Assembly (NCBI RefSeq): GCF_003667505.1
Contig: NZ_RCVJ01000105.1
Location: 94,884 to 158,883 of the forward strand
Reading direction: 5' to 3'
From: Micromonospora sp. BL4
Lineage (GTDB): Bacteria > Actinomycetota > Actinomycetes > Mycobacteriales > Micromonosporaceae
Length of the DNA stretch: 64,000 nucleotides
The notes beneath the pieces are model-generated. The model was not told the DNA's origin. It worked only from the letters and a program-made list of their open reading frames with translations, and did no database searches. The translations under genes and the position numbers were made by a program. Each line of letters begins with the position of its first letter. Within the stretch, counting starts at the first letter, position 1. This document shows, in pieces, positions 51,816 through 59,857 of this stretch.

Positions 51816-54071
51816 GTGGCCCAACCCGACCTGACTCTCACGGCGAGCCTGCGGCCGGCGGCGCTGGACGCCCGGCGCGGCGTCGTCCGGCTGCACCCGG
51901 AGGTGCTGACCGCGCTGGGGCTGCGCCCCGGCGACCCGGTCCGGCTGGTCGGCCGACGGGAGACGGCCGGCATCGTTGCGGCGGCCGGGCCGGGCGCGGG
52001 CGCCGCCCTGCTGTACGCCGACGACCTGACGCTGGGCAACCTCGGCCTGCACGACGGCGGCCAGGTACGGGTGATCCCGGCGTCGCTGATCCCGGCGAGC
52101 CGGGTGACCCTGGCCGGGCCGGTGGAGGTGGTGGCGGCGGTCAGCCCGGAGATGCTCCGGCTCGCTCTGCTGGGCAAGGTGGTCACGCCCGGCGACGACG
52201 TTTCGCTGTTGCCGCAGGACGTGCTGCCGGACGCCTCGGTGCGCAGCCTGATCGAGGCGGCCCGACGCAGCCTCGCCAACACGGTCGGGTTCGCCTGGAC
52301 CAGCACCCTGCTCACCGTGGTCGCGGTCGAGCCCGCCGCGGGCGCGCTGGTCACCATGGACACGCTGGTCGGCTGGGAGCACGGCCCGGTCACCCACGGC
52401 GCTGTTCCCGGCCGGCTCGCCCCGGCGGAACGGCCCCCCGGGGGCCCCGGCGGGCACCGGCCGGCTGCGGCTCCGACCGATGCGGCCGTGGACCCGCTGG
52501 AGGAGGACGACGCGCCCGACGTCGACGAGCTGCCCGGGCTGCGGGCCCAGGCCGAGGAGCTGACCGAGCTGCTCGACCTCGGCTTCCACCATCGGGAGGT
52601 GCTGGGCCGGCTGGGCACCACCGTCTCGCTGGGAGTGCTGCTCGGTGGACCGGCCGGCTCCGGCAAATCGGCCCTGGTCCGGGCGGTCGCGGCCCGGGTC
52701 GGCGCCCGCGTCCACCCGCTCTGGGCACCCGAGGTCGCCGCGCTGGCCAACCAGGCCGCCGCCGACCGGCTTCGTGCCGTGGCGGCGGCGGTCCGCGCCG
52801 GCGGGCCGGCGGTGCTGCTGGTCACCGATGTGGAGGCCCTCGCCCCGGCGGACGAGCCCGGCCCGGTGGCGACCGTGTTCCGCCAGGTGCTCGCGGAGAC
52901 CGTCCGCTCCGGTGCCGCCGTGGTGTGCACCACCGGCCGGCCGGAGGCGGTCGACCCGGCGCTGCGCGCGCCGGATCTGCTGTCCCTGCGGATCAGCATC
53001 CCCCTGCCCGACCCGGCGCTGCGCCGCGAGCAGCTCACCGTGCTGACCCGGCAGGTGCCGCTGGCGGACGACGTCCGGCTGGACGAGGTGGCCGGGCGTA
53101 CCCCCGGATTCGTCGCGGCGGACCTGGCGGCGCTGGTCCGGGAGGCTGGGGTACGGGCCGCGCTGCGGCAGAAGTCGGCCGAGACGCCGACCGTGTCGAT
53201 GGCCGACTTCACGGCCGCTCTGGAGGTGGTCCGGCCGACGACGATGGCCGCGTCCACGCTGGAGCTGGCCTCGGTGACCCTGGACGACGTGGGTGATCTG
53301 GTCGAGGTGAAGCAGACGCTGAGCGAGTCGGTGCTCTGGCCGCTGACCTACCCGGACACCTTCGCCCGGCTCGGCGTGCAGCCGCCGCGCGGTGTGCTGC
53401 TCTACGGGCCGCCGGGCTGCGGCAAGACGTATCTGGTCACCGCGCTGGCCGGCTCGGGTCGGGCGAACGTGCTCTCGGTGAAGGGCGCGGAGCTGCTCTC
53501 CAAGTGGGTGGGCGAGAGCGAACGCGCGGTCCGTGAGTTGTTCCGCCGGGCCCGGGAGGCGGCCCCGACGCTGATCTTCCTGGACGAGGTGGACGCGCTG
53601 GCGCCGGTCCGTGGCCAGGCCACCGACGGGGGGACCACGGACCGGGTGGTCGCGGCGCTGCTCACCGAGCTGGATGGTGTGGAGACGCTGCGCAACGTGG
53701 TGGTGGTCGGCGCGACGAACCGGCCGGACCTGGTCGACCCGGCGCTGCTGCGGCCGGGCCGGCTGGAACGGCTGGTCTACGTGCCGCCGCCGGACGGCGC
53801 GGCCCGGGCCGACATCCTGCGGGCCGCGTCCCGGAACGTGCCGCTCGCGCCGGACGTCGACCTGGCCGCACTCGGCGGGGAGCTGGACGGATTCTCCGCG
53901 GCCGACTGTGCGGCGCTGCTCCGGGAGGCGGCGCTGGCCGCGATGCGGGAGTCGTTGGCGGCGGCCACGGTCACCGCCGCGCACGTCGCCACGGCGCGAC
54001 GCCGGGTCCGTCCGTCGCTGGACCCGGCCCAGGTCGCCTGGCTGGCCGCGTACGCGGCCGAGCGAGGGTGA
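51816..54071 (+). CDS. Cdc48-like AAA ATPase of actinobacteria (Cpa type)
   Basis: 751 residues, N-D1-D2 layout of Cdc48/p97. The N-domain (about 1-200) has a double-psi-barrel start (LRPAALDARRGVVRLHPEVL). D1 has Walker A GGPAGSGKS (about 277-285) but a degraded Walker B (VLLVTDVEAL). D2 has GPPGCGKTY (about 531-539), LIFLDEVDAL, and [19 protein letters not shown] with arginine fingers. Such proteins form hexameric unfoldases in actinobacteria. The C-terminal tail does not end in the usual proteasome HbYX-like motif (it ends AERG). GTG start. Confidence 0.9.
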   Translation: MAQPDLTLTASLRPAALDARRGVVRLHPEVLTALGLRPGDPVRLVGRRETAGIVAAAGPGAGAALLYADDLTLGNLGLHDGGQVRVIPASLIPASRVTLAGPVEVVAAVSPEMLRLALLGKVVTPGDDVSLLPQDVLPDASVRSLIEAARRSLANTVGFAWTSTLLTVVAVEPAAGALVTMDTLVGWEHGPVTHGAVPGRLAPAERPPGGPGGHRPAAAPTDAAVDPLEEDDAPDVDELPGLRAQAEELTELLDLGFHHREVLGRLGTTVSLGVLLGGPAGSGKSALVRAVAARVGARVHPLWAPEVAALANQAAADRLRAVAAAVRAGGPAVLLVTDVEALAPADEPGPVATVFRQVLAETVRSGAAVVCTTGRPEAVDPALRAPDLLSLRISIPLPDPALRREQLTVLTRQVPLADDVRLDEVAGRTPGFVAADLAALVREAGVRAALRQKSAETPTVSMADFTAALEVVRPTTMAASTLELASVTLDDVGDLVEVKQTLSESVLWPLTYPDTFARLGVQPPRGVLLYGPPGCGKTYLVTALAGSGRANVLSVKGAELLSKWVGESERAVRELFRRAREAAPTLIFLDEVDALAPVRGQATDGGTTDRVVAALLTELDGVETLRNVVVVGATNRPDLVDPALLRPGRLERLVYVPPPDGAARADILRAASRNVPLAPDVDLAALGGELDGFSAADCAALLREAALAAMRESLAAATVTAAHVATARRRVRPSLDPAQVAWLAAYAAERG

Positions 54072-54176
54072 CCGGACCAAACTGATCCGCGAGTCAACCT
54101 TCCGTCGCACCCAGGGTGTTCCTAGGACGTCACATTCCTCAGTGGAGTTATCCACAACGACGTCAGGCGGTGTTTC

Positions 54177-55109
54177 TTGCGCAAGCTGCTTTCGCTCCTC
54201 CTCGTTCCCCTGGTGGCGGCGGCCACCCTCACCACGGTCGGTTCGCCGGCAGCGGCCCATCCGGCGAAGCCGTTCCCGGCCCGGATCGCCCTGCCCAACG
54301 GGTTCACCCCCGAAGGGCTGACGATCGGACGGGGCACCACCGTGTACGTCAGCTCGATTTTGGATGGTGCGGTGTGGCGCGGTGACTTACGTACCGGCCG
54401 TGGCTCGGTGCTGATCCCGGCCGTGCCGGGCAAGGACAAGGCCGGCCTGAAGCTCGACCAGCAGGGCCGGCTGTGGACCGCCGACTTCTCCGGTGGCGGC
54501 GCCAGCGTCTACGACGCCGGGACCGGCAAGCTGCTGGCCCACTACCAGTTCGCCGACGAGCCGGGCAGCTACGTCAACGACCTGGTGATCACCAAGCGGG
54601 CGGTCTACTTCACCGACTCCGGCAAGCAGGTGCTGTACGTGGTGCCGCTCGGCCACGGTGGCCGCCTGCCGGCCGCCACGGCGTTCCGGGTGCTGTCGCT
54701 CAGCGGACCGGCTGCGACGCCGGACGCCTACCACAACGGGATCGTGGAACTGCCGGACGGGGACCTGCTGGTCGCGCAGATGCTGCCCGGCCGGCTGGTA
54801 CGCATCGACCCGCGCACCGGCCACAGCCGCCTCGTCGACCTGGGCGGCTACTCGGTGGAGCGGGCCGACGGCCTGGTGCTGCGCGGTCACACCCTCTACG
54901 TGATCCGCAACCTGACGAACGTCATCGCGGTGGTCCGACTCAACGGTGGGTACACCGCCGGGGCGGTGCAGCGGGAGATCACCGGCCCGGAGCTGCGGTC
55001 GCCGGCCACCGGTGACCTGCTCGGTTCGGCGTTGTACGTGGTGAACGGCCGGTTCGACGTGGAGTCCACGCCGGACACCGACTACGACATCGTCCGGGTG
55101 CGCGCCTGA
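54177..55109 (+). CDS. Secreted SMP-30/NHL-like beta-propeller protein
   Basis: 310 residues with a Sec signal peptide (RKLLSLLLVPLVAAATLTT, cleavage near AAAHPA). The mature part shows repeated propeller blades: GFTPEGLTIGRGTTVYVSSI, AGLKLDQQGRLWTADF, VNDLVITKRAVYFTDS, HNGIVELPDGDLLVAQM and ADGLVLRGHTLYVI. The pattern resembles SMP-30/gluconolactonase-like propellers. Function outside the cell unknown. It begins with TTG at 54177, about 105 bases after the Cdc48-like gene. Confidence 0.8.
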   Translation: MRKLLSLLLVPLVAAATLTTVGSPAAAHPAKPFPARIALPNGFTPEGLTIGRGTTVYVSSILDGAVWRGDLRTGRGSVLIPAVPGKDKAGLKLDQQGRLWTADFSGGGASVYDAGTGKLLAHYQFADEPGSYVNDLVITKRAVYFTDSGKQVLYVVPLGHGGRLPAATAFRVLSLSGPAATPDAYHNGIVELPDGDLLVAQMLPGRLVRIDPRTGHSRLVDLGGYSVERADGLVLRGHTLYVIRNLTNVIAVVRLNGGYTAGAVQREITGPELRSPATGDLLGSALYVVNGRFDVESTPDTDYDIVRVRA

Positions 55110-55152
55110 TCCACTGGTCGGCGGCGACCCCGTCGGGGGTTGCCGCCGGCCG

Positions 55153-55506
55153 TCAGTCGGTCGGGAGCAGCGGACCGAGTGGGCCGAGGTCCAGATTGAG
55201 GTCCTCCGGGGCCAGGCCGAAGTGGTCGCGTAGCCCGGCCATCTGCTCCTCCAACGCCATCAGCGTCACCCCGATCCGCTCGATCTGCTCCTCGGTCAGG
55301 TCACCGAGGTCGACCCGGCGCAGCGCCTGCCGCTCCATCAGCTGCCGCAGCAACTCGACGATCGTGAGCACCAGGCTGGCCAGCCCGCGCTCAACCGAGT
55401 CGCGGTCCACCGCGATCCGACGGTCCAGCGGCGTGACCCGGGGCGGCTGCCACGACTCCCCGCCCAGCGCGGCGGCCAGGTCCGCCGCCTCGCTCCGCCC
55501 GGTCAT
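55153..55506 (-). CDS. gvpK: Gas vesicle protein GvpK
   Basis: 117 residues, last gene of the gas-vesicle operon. The GvpK family core is clear: DRDSVERGLASLVLTIVELLRQLMERQALRRVDLGDLTEEQIERIGVTLMALEEQMAGLRDHFGL. GvpK is a minor, essential vesicle-assembly component with a mostly helical fold. Its ATG overlaps the gvpS stop by four bases. Confidence 0.93.
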   Translation of the reverse strand: MTGRSEAADLAAALGGESWQPPRVTPLDRRIAVDRDSVERGLASLVLTIVELLRQLMERQALRRVDLGDLTEEQIERIGVTLMALEEQMAGLRDHFGLAPEDLNLDLGPLGPLLPTD

Positions 55507-55715
55507 CCGGCGTGCTCCGGCGGGGGCAGCGCGCCGACCGAGGCGACCAGCGCACGCAACGAGATCCGGACGAGGTCCACGTCGGCGATGGCCAGGGTGA
55601 GGTCGCCGCTGATCACGACCCCGGTGGCGAGCACCCGGTCGAGCAGGTCCACCAGGGCGACCGGCCGGTAGGCCAGCGGATCGTCCGCGCTGCTCGGTGC
55701 GAGCGCGGACGTCAC
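55503..55715 (-). CDS. gvpS: Gas vesicle GvpA-family protein (GvpS-like)
   Basis: 70 residues, a short relative of the shell protein. The core has VALVDLLDRVLATGVVISGDLTLAIADVDLVRISLRALVASV, i.e. a helix-strand-strand-helix pattern as in GvpA, but with GDLT instead of DAWV and only a short tail. In actinomycete clusters this position between gvpL and gvpK is gvpS. GTG start overlaps the stop of the GvpL gene (GTGA). Confidence 0.88.
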   Translation of the reverse strand: MTSALAPSSADDPLAYRPVALVDLLDRVLATGVVISGDLTLAIADVDLVRISLRALVASVGALPPPEHAG

Positions 55716-56539
55716 CACGGCTCCCGCACGGTGAGCGCCGGCTCCGGCCGTTCCGCGACGAAGGAGTACGCCGGCCACGGCCCGGTCAGCTCCAGCCGGA
55801 TCTCCGGATGCCGAGCGCCCAACGCGTCGACGAGGTCGGTGAAGCCGGACAGCGCCACTAGGTCCACCAGGTACGCCCCGTTGAGCACCATCGGGGTGGA
55901 CGCCCCGGAGAGTCGCCGGTCCTGCGGCGCGTGCCGCCGGCCCGCCACGGCCAGCTCGCACAGCGCGGCGTGCACCGCGTCCGCCGCCGCGGTCGCCGCT
56001 TGCTGACCCTCCTCCCGGGCGGTCAACTGCGCCCGCCGCCGCCGCAGGTACGCCGTCCCCACACCGCCGGCCCCGACAGGTTCGGCGCTCGCGGTGGCCA
56101 CGCCCGGCCCCAGGTAACCCTTCACACCCCACTCGCCGCGTCCGGTGAGACGGTCCAGGGTGGCGACCAACTCGGCCCGGCGGGCGGCGAGTGACCCGGC
56201 CACGCGTTCGTCGTCGGTGTGCACGGTGGCGAGCCGGGCCGGCACCACCGGCCCCCGACGGGCCAGCGCCTCGACCACGCCGTGGTGCGCCCGGGCCGCC
56301 CGCTCCAGCCACGCCAGGTCCTCCAGGTTGCGGCGCAGCGGCTGCTCGCCGTACTCGTCCAGCGGCGCGGTGCTGACCACGGCGACCAGGCCGGCGGCGG
56401 ACACCGCCCGGACCGGCGCGCCGTCCATCCCGGCGATCACCGCCAACGCCGCCGGATCGGCATCCCGGACCACGCCGTGCAGCCAGGCCCCGGCGACCGG
56501 GGCGGGCCGGTCAGCGGCCACCTCAACCGTCGAACTCAT
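55712..56539 (-). CDS. gvpL: Gas vesicle GvpL/GvpF family protein
   Basis: 275 residues. Two-domain GvpF/L fold: an N-terminal ferredoxin-like part (WLHGVVRDADPAALAVIAGMDG, then VVSTAPLDEYGEQPLRRNLEDLAWLERAARAHHGVV), a middle helical part, and a C-terminal GFTDLVDALGARHPEIRLELTGPWPAYSFV, which is the family signature. GvpF/L proteins associate with GvpA during vesicle nucleation. Start ATG 56539 overlaps the preceding gene by 17 bases. Confidence 0.9.
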   Translation of the reverse strand: MSSTVEVAADRPAPVAGAWLHGVVRDADPAALAVIAGMDGAPVRAVSAAGLVAVVSTAPLDEYGEQPLRRNLEDLAWLERAARAHHGVVEALARRGPVVPARLATVHTDDERVAGSLAARRAELVATLDRLTGRGEWGVKGYLGPGVATASAEPVGAGGVGTAYLRRRRAQLTAREEGQQAATAAADAVHAALCELAVAGRRHAPQDRRLSGASTPMVLNGAYLVDLVALSGFTDLVDALGARHPEIRLELTGPWPAYSFVAERPEPALTVREPW

Positions 56540-56906
56540 TCCACTCCTCCAACTCGGCGTCCCGGCGGCGCGCCCGGGCCGCCACCCGGGGCCGGCGCTC
56601 CGCCTCGACCTGCTCCGGGTCACGCGGTCCCGGCTCCACCGGGGGCCGAGCCCGCGAGCTGAGCCACGGGTCGTGCTCCCACCAGTCGATGCCGATCTGC
56701 CGGGCGGTGTCGACCGACGCGATGACCAGCCGCAGTTTCAGCGTCAGCAGCTCGATGTCGAGCAGGCTGACCCGGATGTCACCGGCGATCACGATGCCCC
56801 GGTCGAGCACCCGCTCCAGGATGTCGCCCAGGTTGGCCGGCTCGTGGCCGGCGGGCAGGACCTGGCCGGAGTTCTGCACCACCGACGGCGGCTGCGCAGC
56901 GGTCAT
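56523..56906 (-). CDS. gvpJ: Gas vesicle GvpA-family minor shell protein (GvpJ-like)
   Basis: 127 residues. The GvpA-like core NLGDILERVLDRGIVIAGDIRVSLLDIELLTLKLRLVIASVDTARQIGIDWWEHD has the helix-beta-hairpin-helix fold of shell proteins, with a long acidic/basic tail that main GvpA lacks; this is usual for GvpJ. It probably caps or nucleates vesicles. Start ATG 56906 lies one base after the gvpO stop. Confidence 0.88.
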   Translation of the reverse strand: MTAAQPPSVVQNSGQVLPAGHEPANLGDILERVLDRGIVIAGDIRVSLLDIELLTLKLRLVIASVDTARQIGIDWWEHDPWLSSRARPPVEPGPRDPEQVEAERRPRVAARARRRDAELEEWNEFDG

Positions 56907-56907
56907 T

Positions 56908-57240
56908 TCAGCCCACCTCACCCTTTCCGCGCTGGTAGCGCCGCACCCGCCGGTAGCCGAGCAGACCACCCTCGATGTCCAGCTCCACCTCGTAGAGGCC
57001 GAGCAGATCGACGGAGGCGGGAATCCGGTGCGCCTCCACCAGCTCCACCCCGACCAGCCAGCCGTCCTCGGTGGCCTCCAGCGACGTGGTCCCGGACGGC
57101 TCCCGGCCGGTCACCTCGACCAGCTGCCGCAGCCCCGCCCGAGCCGCCTCGGCCGCCGACACCGGCTCGACGTACTCGTCGTCGGGATGGTCCTCGGCAG
57201 CCGGATCACGCCGTCGAGCCCGGACGCCTTCGTCGGTCAT
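56908..57240 (-). CDS. gvpO: Gas vesicle protein GvpO
   Basis: 110 residues. The first 40 are charged and flexible. The GvpO core follows: SAAEAARAGLRQLVEVTGREPSGTTSLEATEDGWLVGVELVEAHRIPASVDLLGLYEVELDIEGGLLGYRRVRRYQR, a cystatin-like-fold protein that assists vesicle formation. ATG 57240 is chosen; this start lies 35 bases inside the 3' end of gvpG. Confidence 0.92.
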   Translation of the reverse strand: MTDEGVRARRRDPAAEDHPDDEYVEPVSAAEAARAGLRQLVEVTGREPSGTTSLEATEDGWLVGVELVEAHRIPASVDLLGLYEVELDIEGGLLGYRRVRRYQRGKGEVG

Positions 57241-57529
57241 CGCGCGCACCTCCCTCGCGTGCCGGACCACGCCGGGGCGGGCGGGGCCGTGCTCCGGCTG
57301 GGCCGGCGCCTCCGGTCAGCCGGTTCAGGACCCGCTGCTCGGCCCGGTCGCGTTCCTCGGCGCTCAGTTCACCGGCGGCCGCCGCCGCGTCCAACTCCTC
57401 CAGCTCGCGCCGGACGTTCACCGGGTTCCGCTGCCGCGACTCGGCCTCCCGGGCAACCACCCCGACCACCGCGGTCAGGCCGCGCACCGGCGCGTACGGC
57501 AGGGTCAGCAGCGCCCAGAGCAGGTCCAC
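57206..57529 (-). CDS. gvpG: Gas vesicle protein GvpG
   Basis: 107 residues, GTG start. The GvpG core MDLLWALLTLPYAPVRGLTAVVGVVAREAE is hydrophobic, followed by NPVNVRRELEELDAAAAAGELSAEERDRAEQRVLNRL, a helical hairpin. The last 35 residues are basic and Pro/Gly-rich, an extension beyond the family. GvpG is an accessory protein needed for vesicle assembly in haloarchaea and bacteria. It follows gvpF by three bases. Confidence 0.92.
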   Translation of the reverse strand: MDLLWALLTLPYAPVRGLTAVVGVVAREAESRQRNPVNVRRELEELDAAAAAGELSAEERDRAEQRVLNRLTGGAGPAGARPRPPRRGPAREGGARDDRRRRPGSTA

Positions 57530-57532
57530 CGG

Positions 57533-58288
57533 TCAGCCCGCCAGTTGGTGCGCGCTGACGAAGTCGTACGGGGCGAGCGGGCCGAGCAACCGCATTCGCA
57601 GCAGGCCCCGACGGTGCTGCGCGTACTCCTCCAGGGCGTCGACCAGGGCGGCCTCCTGGTCCGTGTCGACCAGCAGCGCCAGGTGCGCCGCGTCCAGCTC
57701 GTGGCTGGGAGGGCGCAGTTGGGCGGACACGACGTACTCGGCCGTGGCGTCGAGCAGGCGCCGGTTCTCCGCCTCGCGGCGCAGCTCCACCGCCTGGCTG
57801 ATCAGCTCCCCGAGCCGGATCCGTGGCTCGCGGCTGGCCGCTTCGGACCGGCCGCGTACCTGCTCGGCGAGCCCGGCGGCGGTCGGATTCTCGTCGAGCA
57901 CCCCACGCAGCAGCGTCCGCTCGTCGAAGCGACCGTGCACCACGTACTGCACCCGGCCCTCCAACTCGGCGAGCGCGGCGGCGAACCGGTCGTGGTGCGG
58001 CCGGAGCAGGTCGACCACCGCGTCCGGCCCGGTGACCACGGTGCCGAACCGCACCGGCAGCACCGGCGCCACCGCCGCCGTCCCGTCCAGCAGCTCCTGG
58101 TACGCCCGCAGGTCCGCCGAGCGGCCCAGCGGCGCGTCCAACGGCACCTCACTGACCAGGGCTCCGAGGTCGCCGTGCCGGATCACCGCCACCTCGCCGG
58201 GTGGTTCGCCGACCCCGGCGGCGTCGGGCGTCGCCTCCACGTCGGCCGGCACGAGGCCGTAGATGAACAGTCCCGTCTCGTCCGCCAC
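57533..58288 (-). CDS. gvpF: Gas vesicle GvpF/GvpL family protein
   Basis: 251 residues, GTG start at 58288 with GGAGG upstream inside gvpA. N-terminal FIYGLVPADVEATPDAAGVGEPPGEVAVIRHGDLGALVSEVPLD, middle PVRFGTVVTGPDAVVDLLRPHHDRFAAALAELEGRVQYVVHG, and C-terminal RMRLLGPLAPYDFVSAH: the full GvpF/L pattern. This is the second GvpF/L copy in the cluster and sits directly after the shell gene, as in other actinomycetes. Confidence 0.92.
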   Translation of the reverse strand: MADETGLFIYGLVPADVEATPDAAGVGEPPGEVAVIRHGDLGALVSEVPLDAPLGRSADLRAYQELLDGTAAVAPVLPVRFGTVVTGPDAVVDLLRPHHDRFAAALAELEGRVQYVVHGRFDERTLLRGVLDENPTAAGLAEQVRGRSEAASREPRIRLGELISQAVELRREAENRRLLDATAEYVVSAQLRPPSHELDAAHLALLVDTDQEAALVDALEEYAQHRRGLLRMRLLGPLAPYDFVSAHQLAG

Positions 58289-58289
58289 G

Positions 58290-58643
58290 TCAACTCCTCC
58301 CGAGGTCCCGCACGTTGCCGGTGACCTCCCCGACCGAGTCGGTGACGTCCCGGACGGCGCCGGTGACACCGCCGACCAGGCCGGCCAGTCCCTCACCCTC
58401 CTCCGGGGCGATGTCCAGCCGGTCGACCGCTTCGGCGAACCGCAGGTACGTCTCGATGCTCGCCACCACCACCCGGGCGTTGATCTCCACCAGGGGAATG
58501 CCGACGACGCCGACGGTCACCTGCGCGTCGATCACCACGCCCTTGTCGAGCACGGTCTCCACCACGTCGGCGAGCCCGCCGGCGGCGGAGCCCACGCGTT
58601 CCAGGGCCCCGCCGGCACCGCCCTCGTCGGATACGAGCGTCAC
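58290..58643 (-). CDS. gvpA: Gas vesicle shell protein GvpA
   Basis: 117 residues. The most conserved GvpA-like sequence of the window: GLADVVETVLDKGVVIDAQVTVGVVGIPLVEINARVVVASIETYLRFAEAVDRL, matching the amphipathic helix-sheet-helix that builds the gas-permeable wall. A tail of about 40 residues (GGVTGAVRDVTDSVGEVTGNVRD) forms a short repeat of VT/VRD helices. GTG start overlaps the stop of the SRPBCC gene (GTGA). Probably the major shell protein. Confidence 0.92.
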   Translation of the reverse strand: MTLVSDEGGAGGALERVGSAAGGLADVVETVLDKGVVIDAQVTVGVVGIPLVEINARVVVASIETYLRFAEAVDRLDIAPEEGEGLAGLVGGVTGAVRDVTDSVGEVTGNVRDLGRS

Positions 58644-59857
58644 TCGTCCTCCTCCCGGCGGCGGCGCACCACGGGCCGGCGCGGCGGTTCCGGTCCGCGT
58701 CGCACCGGTGGCCGGGGCCGCTGCGGCTCCTCGCGCGGCTGGGCGCGTCGTGCCCGCTCGGGAGCGCGGCGACGCGGCGCCGGCGGCGGCTCCTCGTCGG
58801 GTTCGTCCGCGTACCCCTCGTCGTAGCCGTCCTCGTACGCCTCGTACTCCTCGTCGTACTCCGGCTCGACCGGCCGGCGGGGTGGTCGCTGGCGCAGCCG
58901 CCCGGCGGGCCGCCGCCGCGGCGGCTCCTCCCCGCTCGGCTCCTCCTCGGCGAACTCGTCGGTCTCGGGGCCGGGCCCGCCGCGTCGCTCCGGGCCGCGC
59001 TGGTCCCGTTCGCGCTCCTCGCGCAGGCCCGTCTCGTGGTCCTTGACCACCTGGGAGTCGCGGATCTCGCCGCGCCAGCCCTCCACCTGGTCCGGGTCGA
59101 GTGCCACCTCGGTCATCACGTGCCGGACGAAGTGCTTCAGTTCCAGCCGCACCCGCCGGCCCTGGGCGCGCCACAGGTTGCCGGTGTGCTCGAAGAGGCC
59201 CTGCGGGTGGTACTCCAGCACCACCAGGATGCGCGTCAGGTCCGGGGTGATCTCGTGGAAGCTGACGGTGCCGTCGACCGAGCCCTTCTCACCCTTGGAC
59301 CGCCAGTGGATGAGCTTGTCCGGCACCTGCCGGACGATGGTCGACTCCCAGGTCCGGTGCGACCAGAAGACCTGCGCCTTCCAGGTCAGCTTCTCGTCCG
59401 AATCGGTGTCGACGTTCTCGACCTTCTTCATGAAGCTCGGGAAATCACCGAACTGCGTCCACTGGTTGTACGCGGCCCGCACCGGCACGCCGACCTCGAT
59501 CGTCTCGACGATGTTGGTGACCTTCTTCTTGCCGCCCTTGCCGCCGCTCTTTCCGCCCGCGCGGCCGAGAGCCGACATCACCTTCTCCTTACCGCCGGCC
59601 ATCCCGGCATGCACCATCGCCTTCATCGGTGAGCCGCCCTCGGCGAGCTTCTGCGCACCGGTGGCGGCGGCGATCAGGCCGGGTCCGCCGCCCTGGCGCG
59701 CGTACTCACTGAGCCGGCCGGTCGCGCCGGTGATCCGTTCGGTCACCGCCGTCATCGCCCGTTCGCCGATCGCCTCGGCCAGGTTGCGTACCTCGTCGGC
59801 CAACTGGCCGCGGACCTTGTCACCGAGCCCACCCGGATTGGAGTTCGCCATGGTCAC
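58640..59857 (-). CDS. SRPBCC-domain gas-vesicle accessory protein (GvpZ-like)
   Basis: 405 residues from GTG 59857 (or ATG 59851). Helical N-terminus (about 1-100, amphipathic, with a Gly/Lys patch GGKSGGKGGKKK), an SRPBCC/cyclase-type domain (about 112-265: VTNIVETIEVGVPVRAAYNQWTQFGDFPSFMKKVENV ... FEHTGNLWRAQGRRV), then a strongly charged tail (about 280-405) alternating Glu/Asp and Arg/Pro runs. Streptomyces gas-vesicle clusters carry a similar gene (gvpZ) next to gvpY. The SRPBCC pocket could bind a lipid or small hydrophobic molecule. Overlaps both neighbours. Confidence 0.85.
   Translation of the reverse strand: MTMANSNPGGLGDKVRGQLADEVRNLAEAIGERAMTAVTERITGATGRLSEYARQGGGPGLIAAATGAQKLAEGGSPMKAMVHAGMAGGKEKVMSALGRAGGKSGGKGGKKKVTNIVETIEVGVPVRAAYNQWTQFGDFPSFMKKVENVDTDSDEKLTWKAQVFWSHRTWESTIVRQVPDKLIHWRSKGEKGSVDGTVSFHEITPDLTRILVVLEYHPQGLFEHTGNLWRAQGRRVRLELKHFVRHVMTEVALDPDQVEGWRGEIRDSQVVKDHETGLREERERDQRGPERRGGPGPETDEFAEEEPSGEEPPRRRPAGRLRQRPPRRPVEPEYDEEYEAYEDGYDEGYADEPDEEPPPAPRRRAPERARRAQPREEPQRPRPPVRRGPEPPRRPVVRRRREEDE

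Noticed and set aside
54148..54156. Perfect DnaA box TTATCCACA
   Set aside because: A single box in a promoter-size gap with no dnaA, dnaN or cluster of further boxes; not an origin. A near match TTTTCCACA at about 36693 is likewise isolated.
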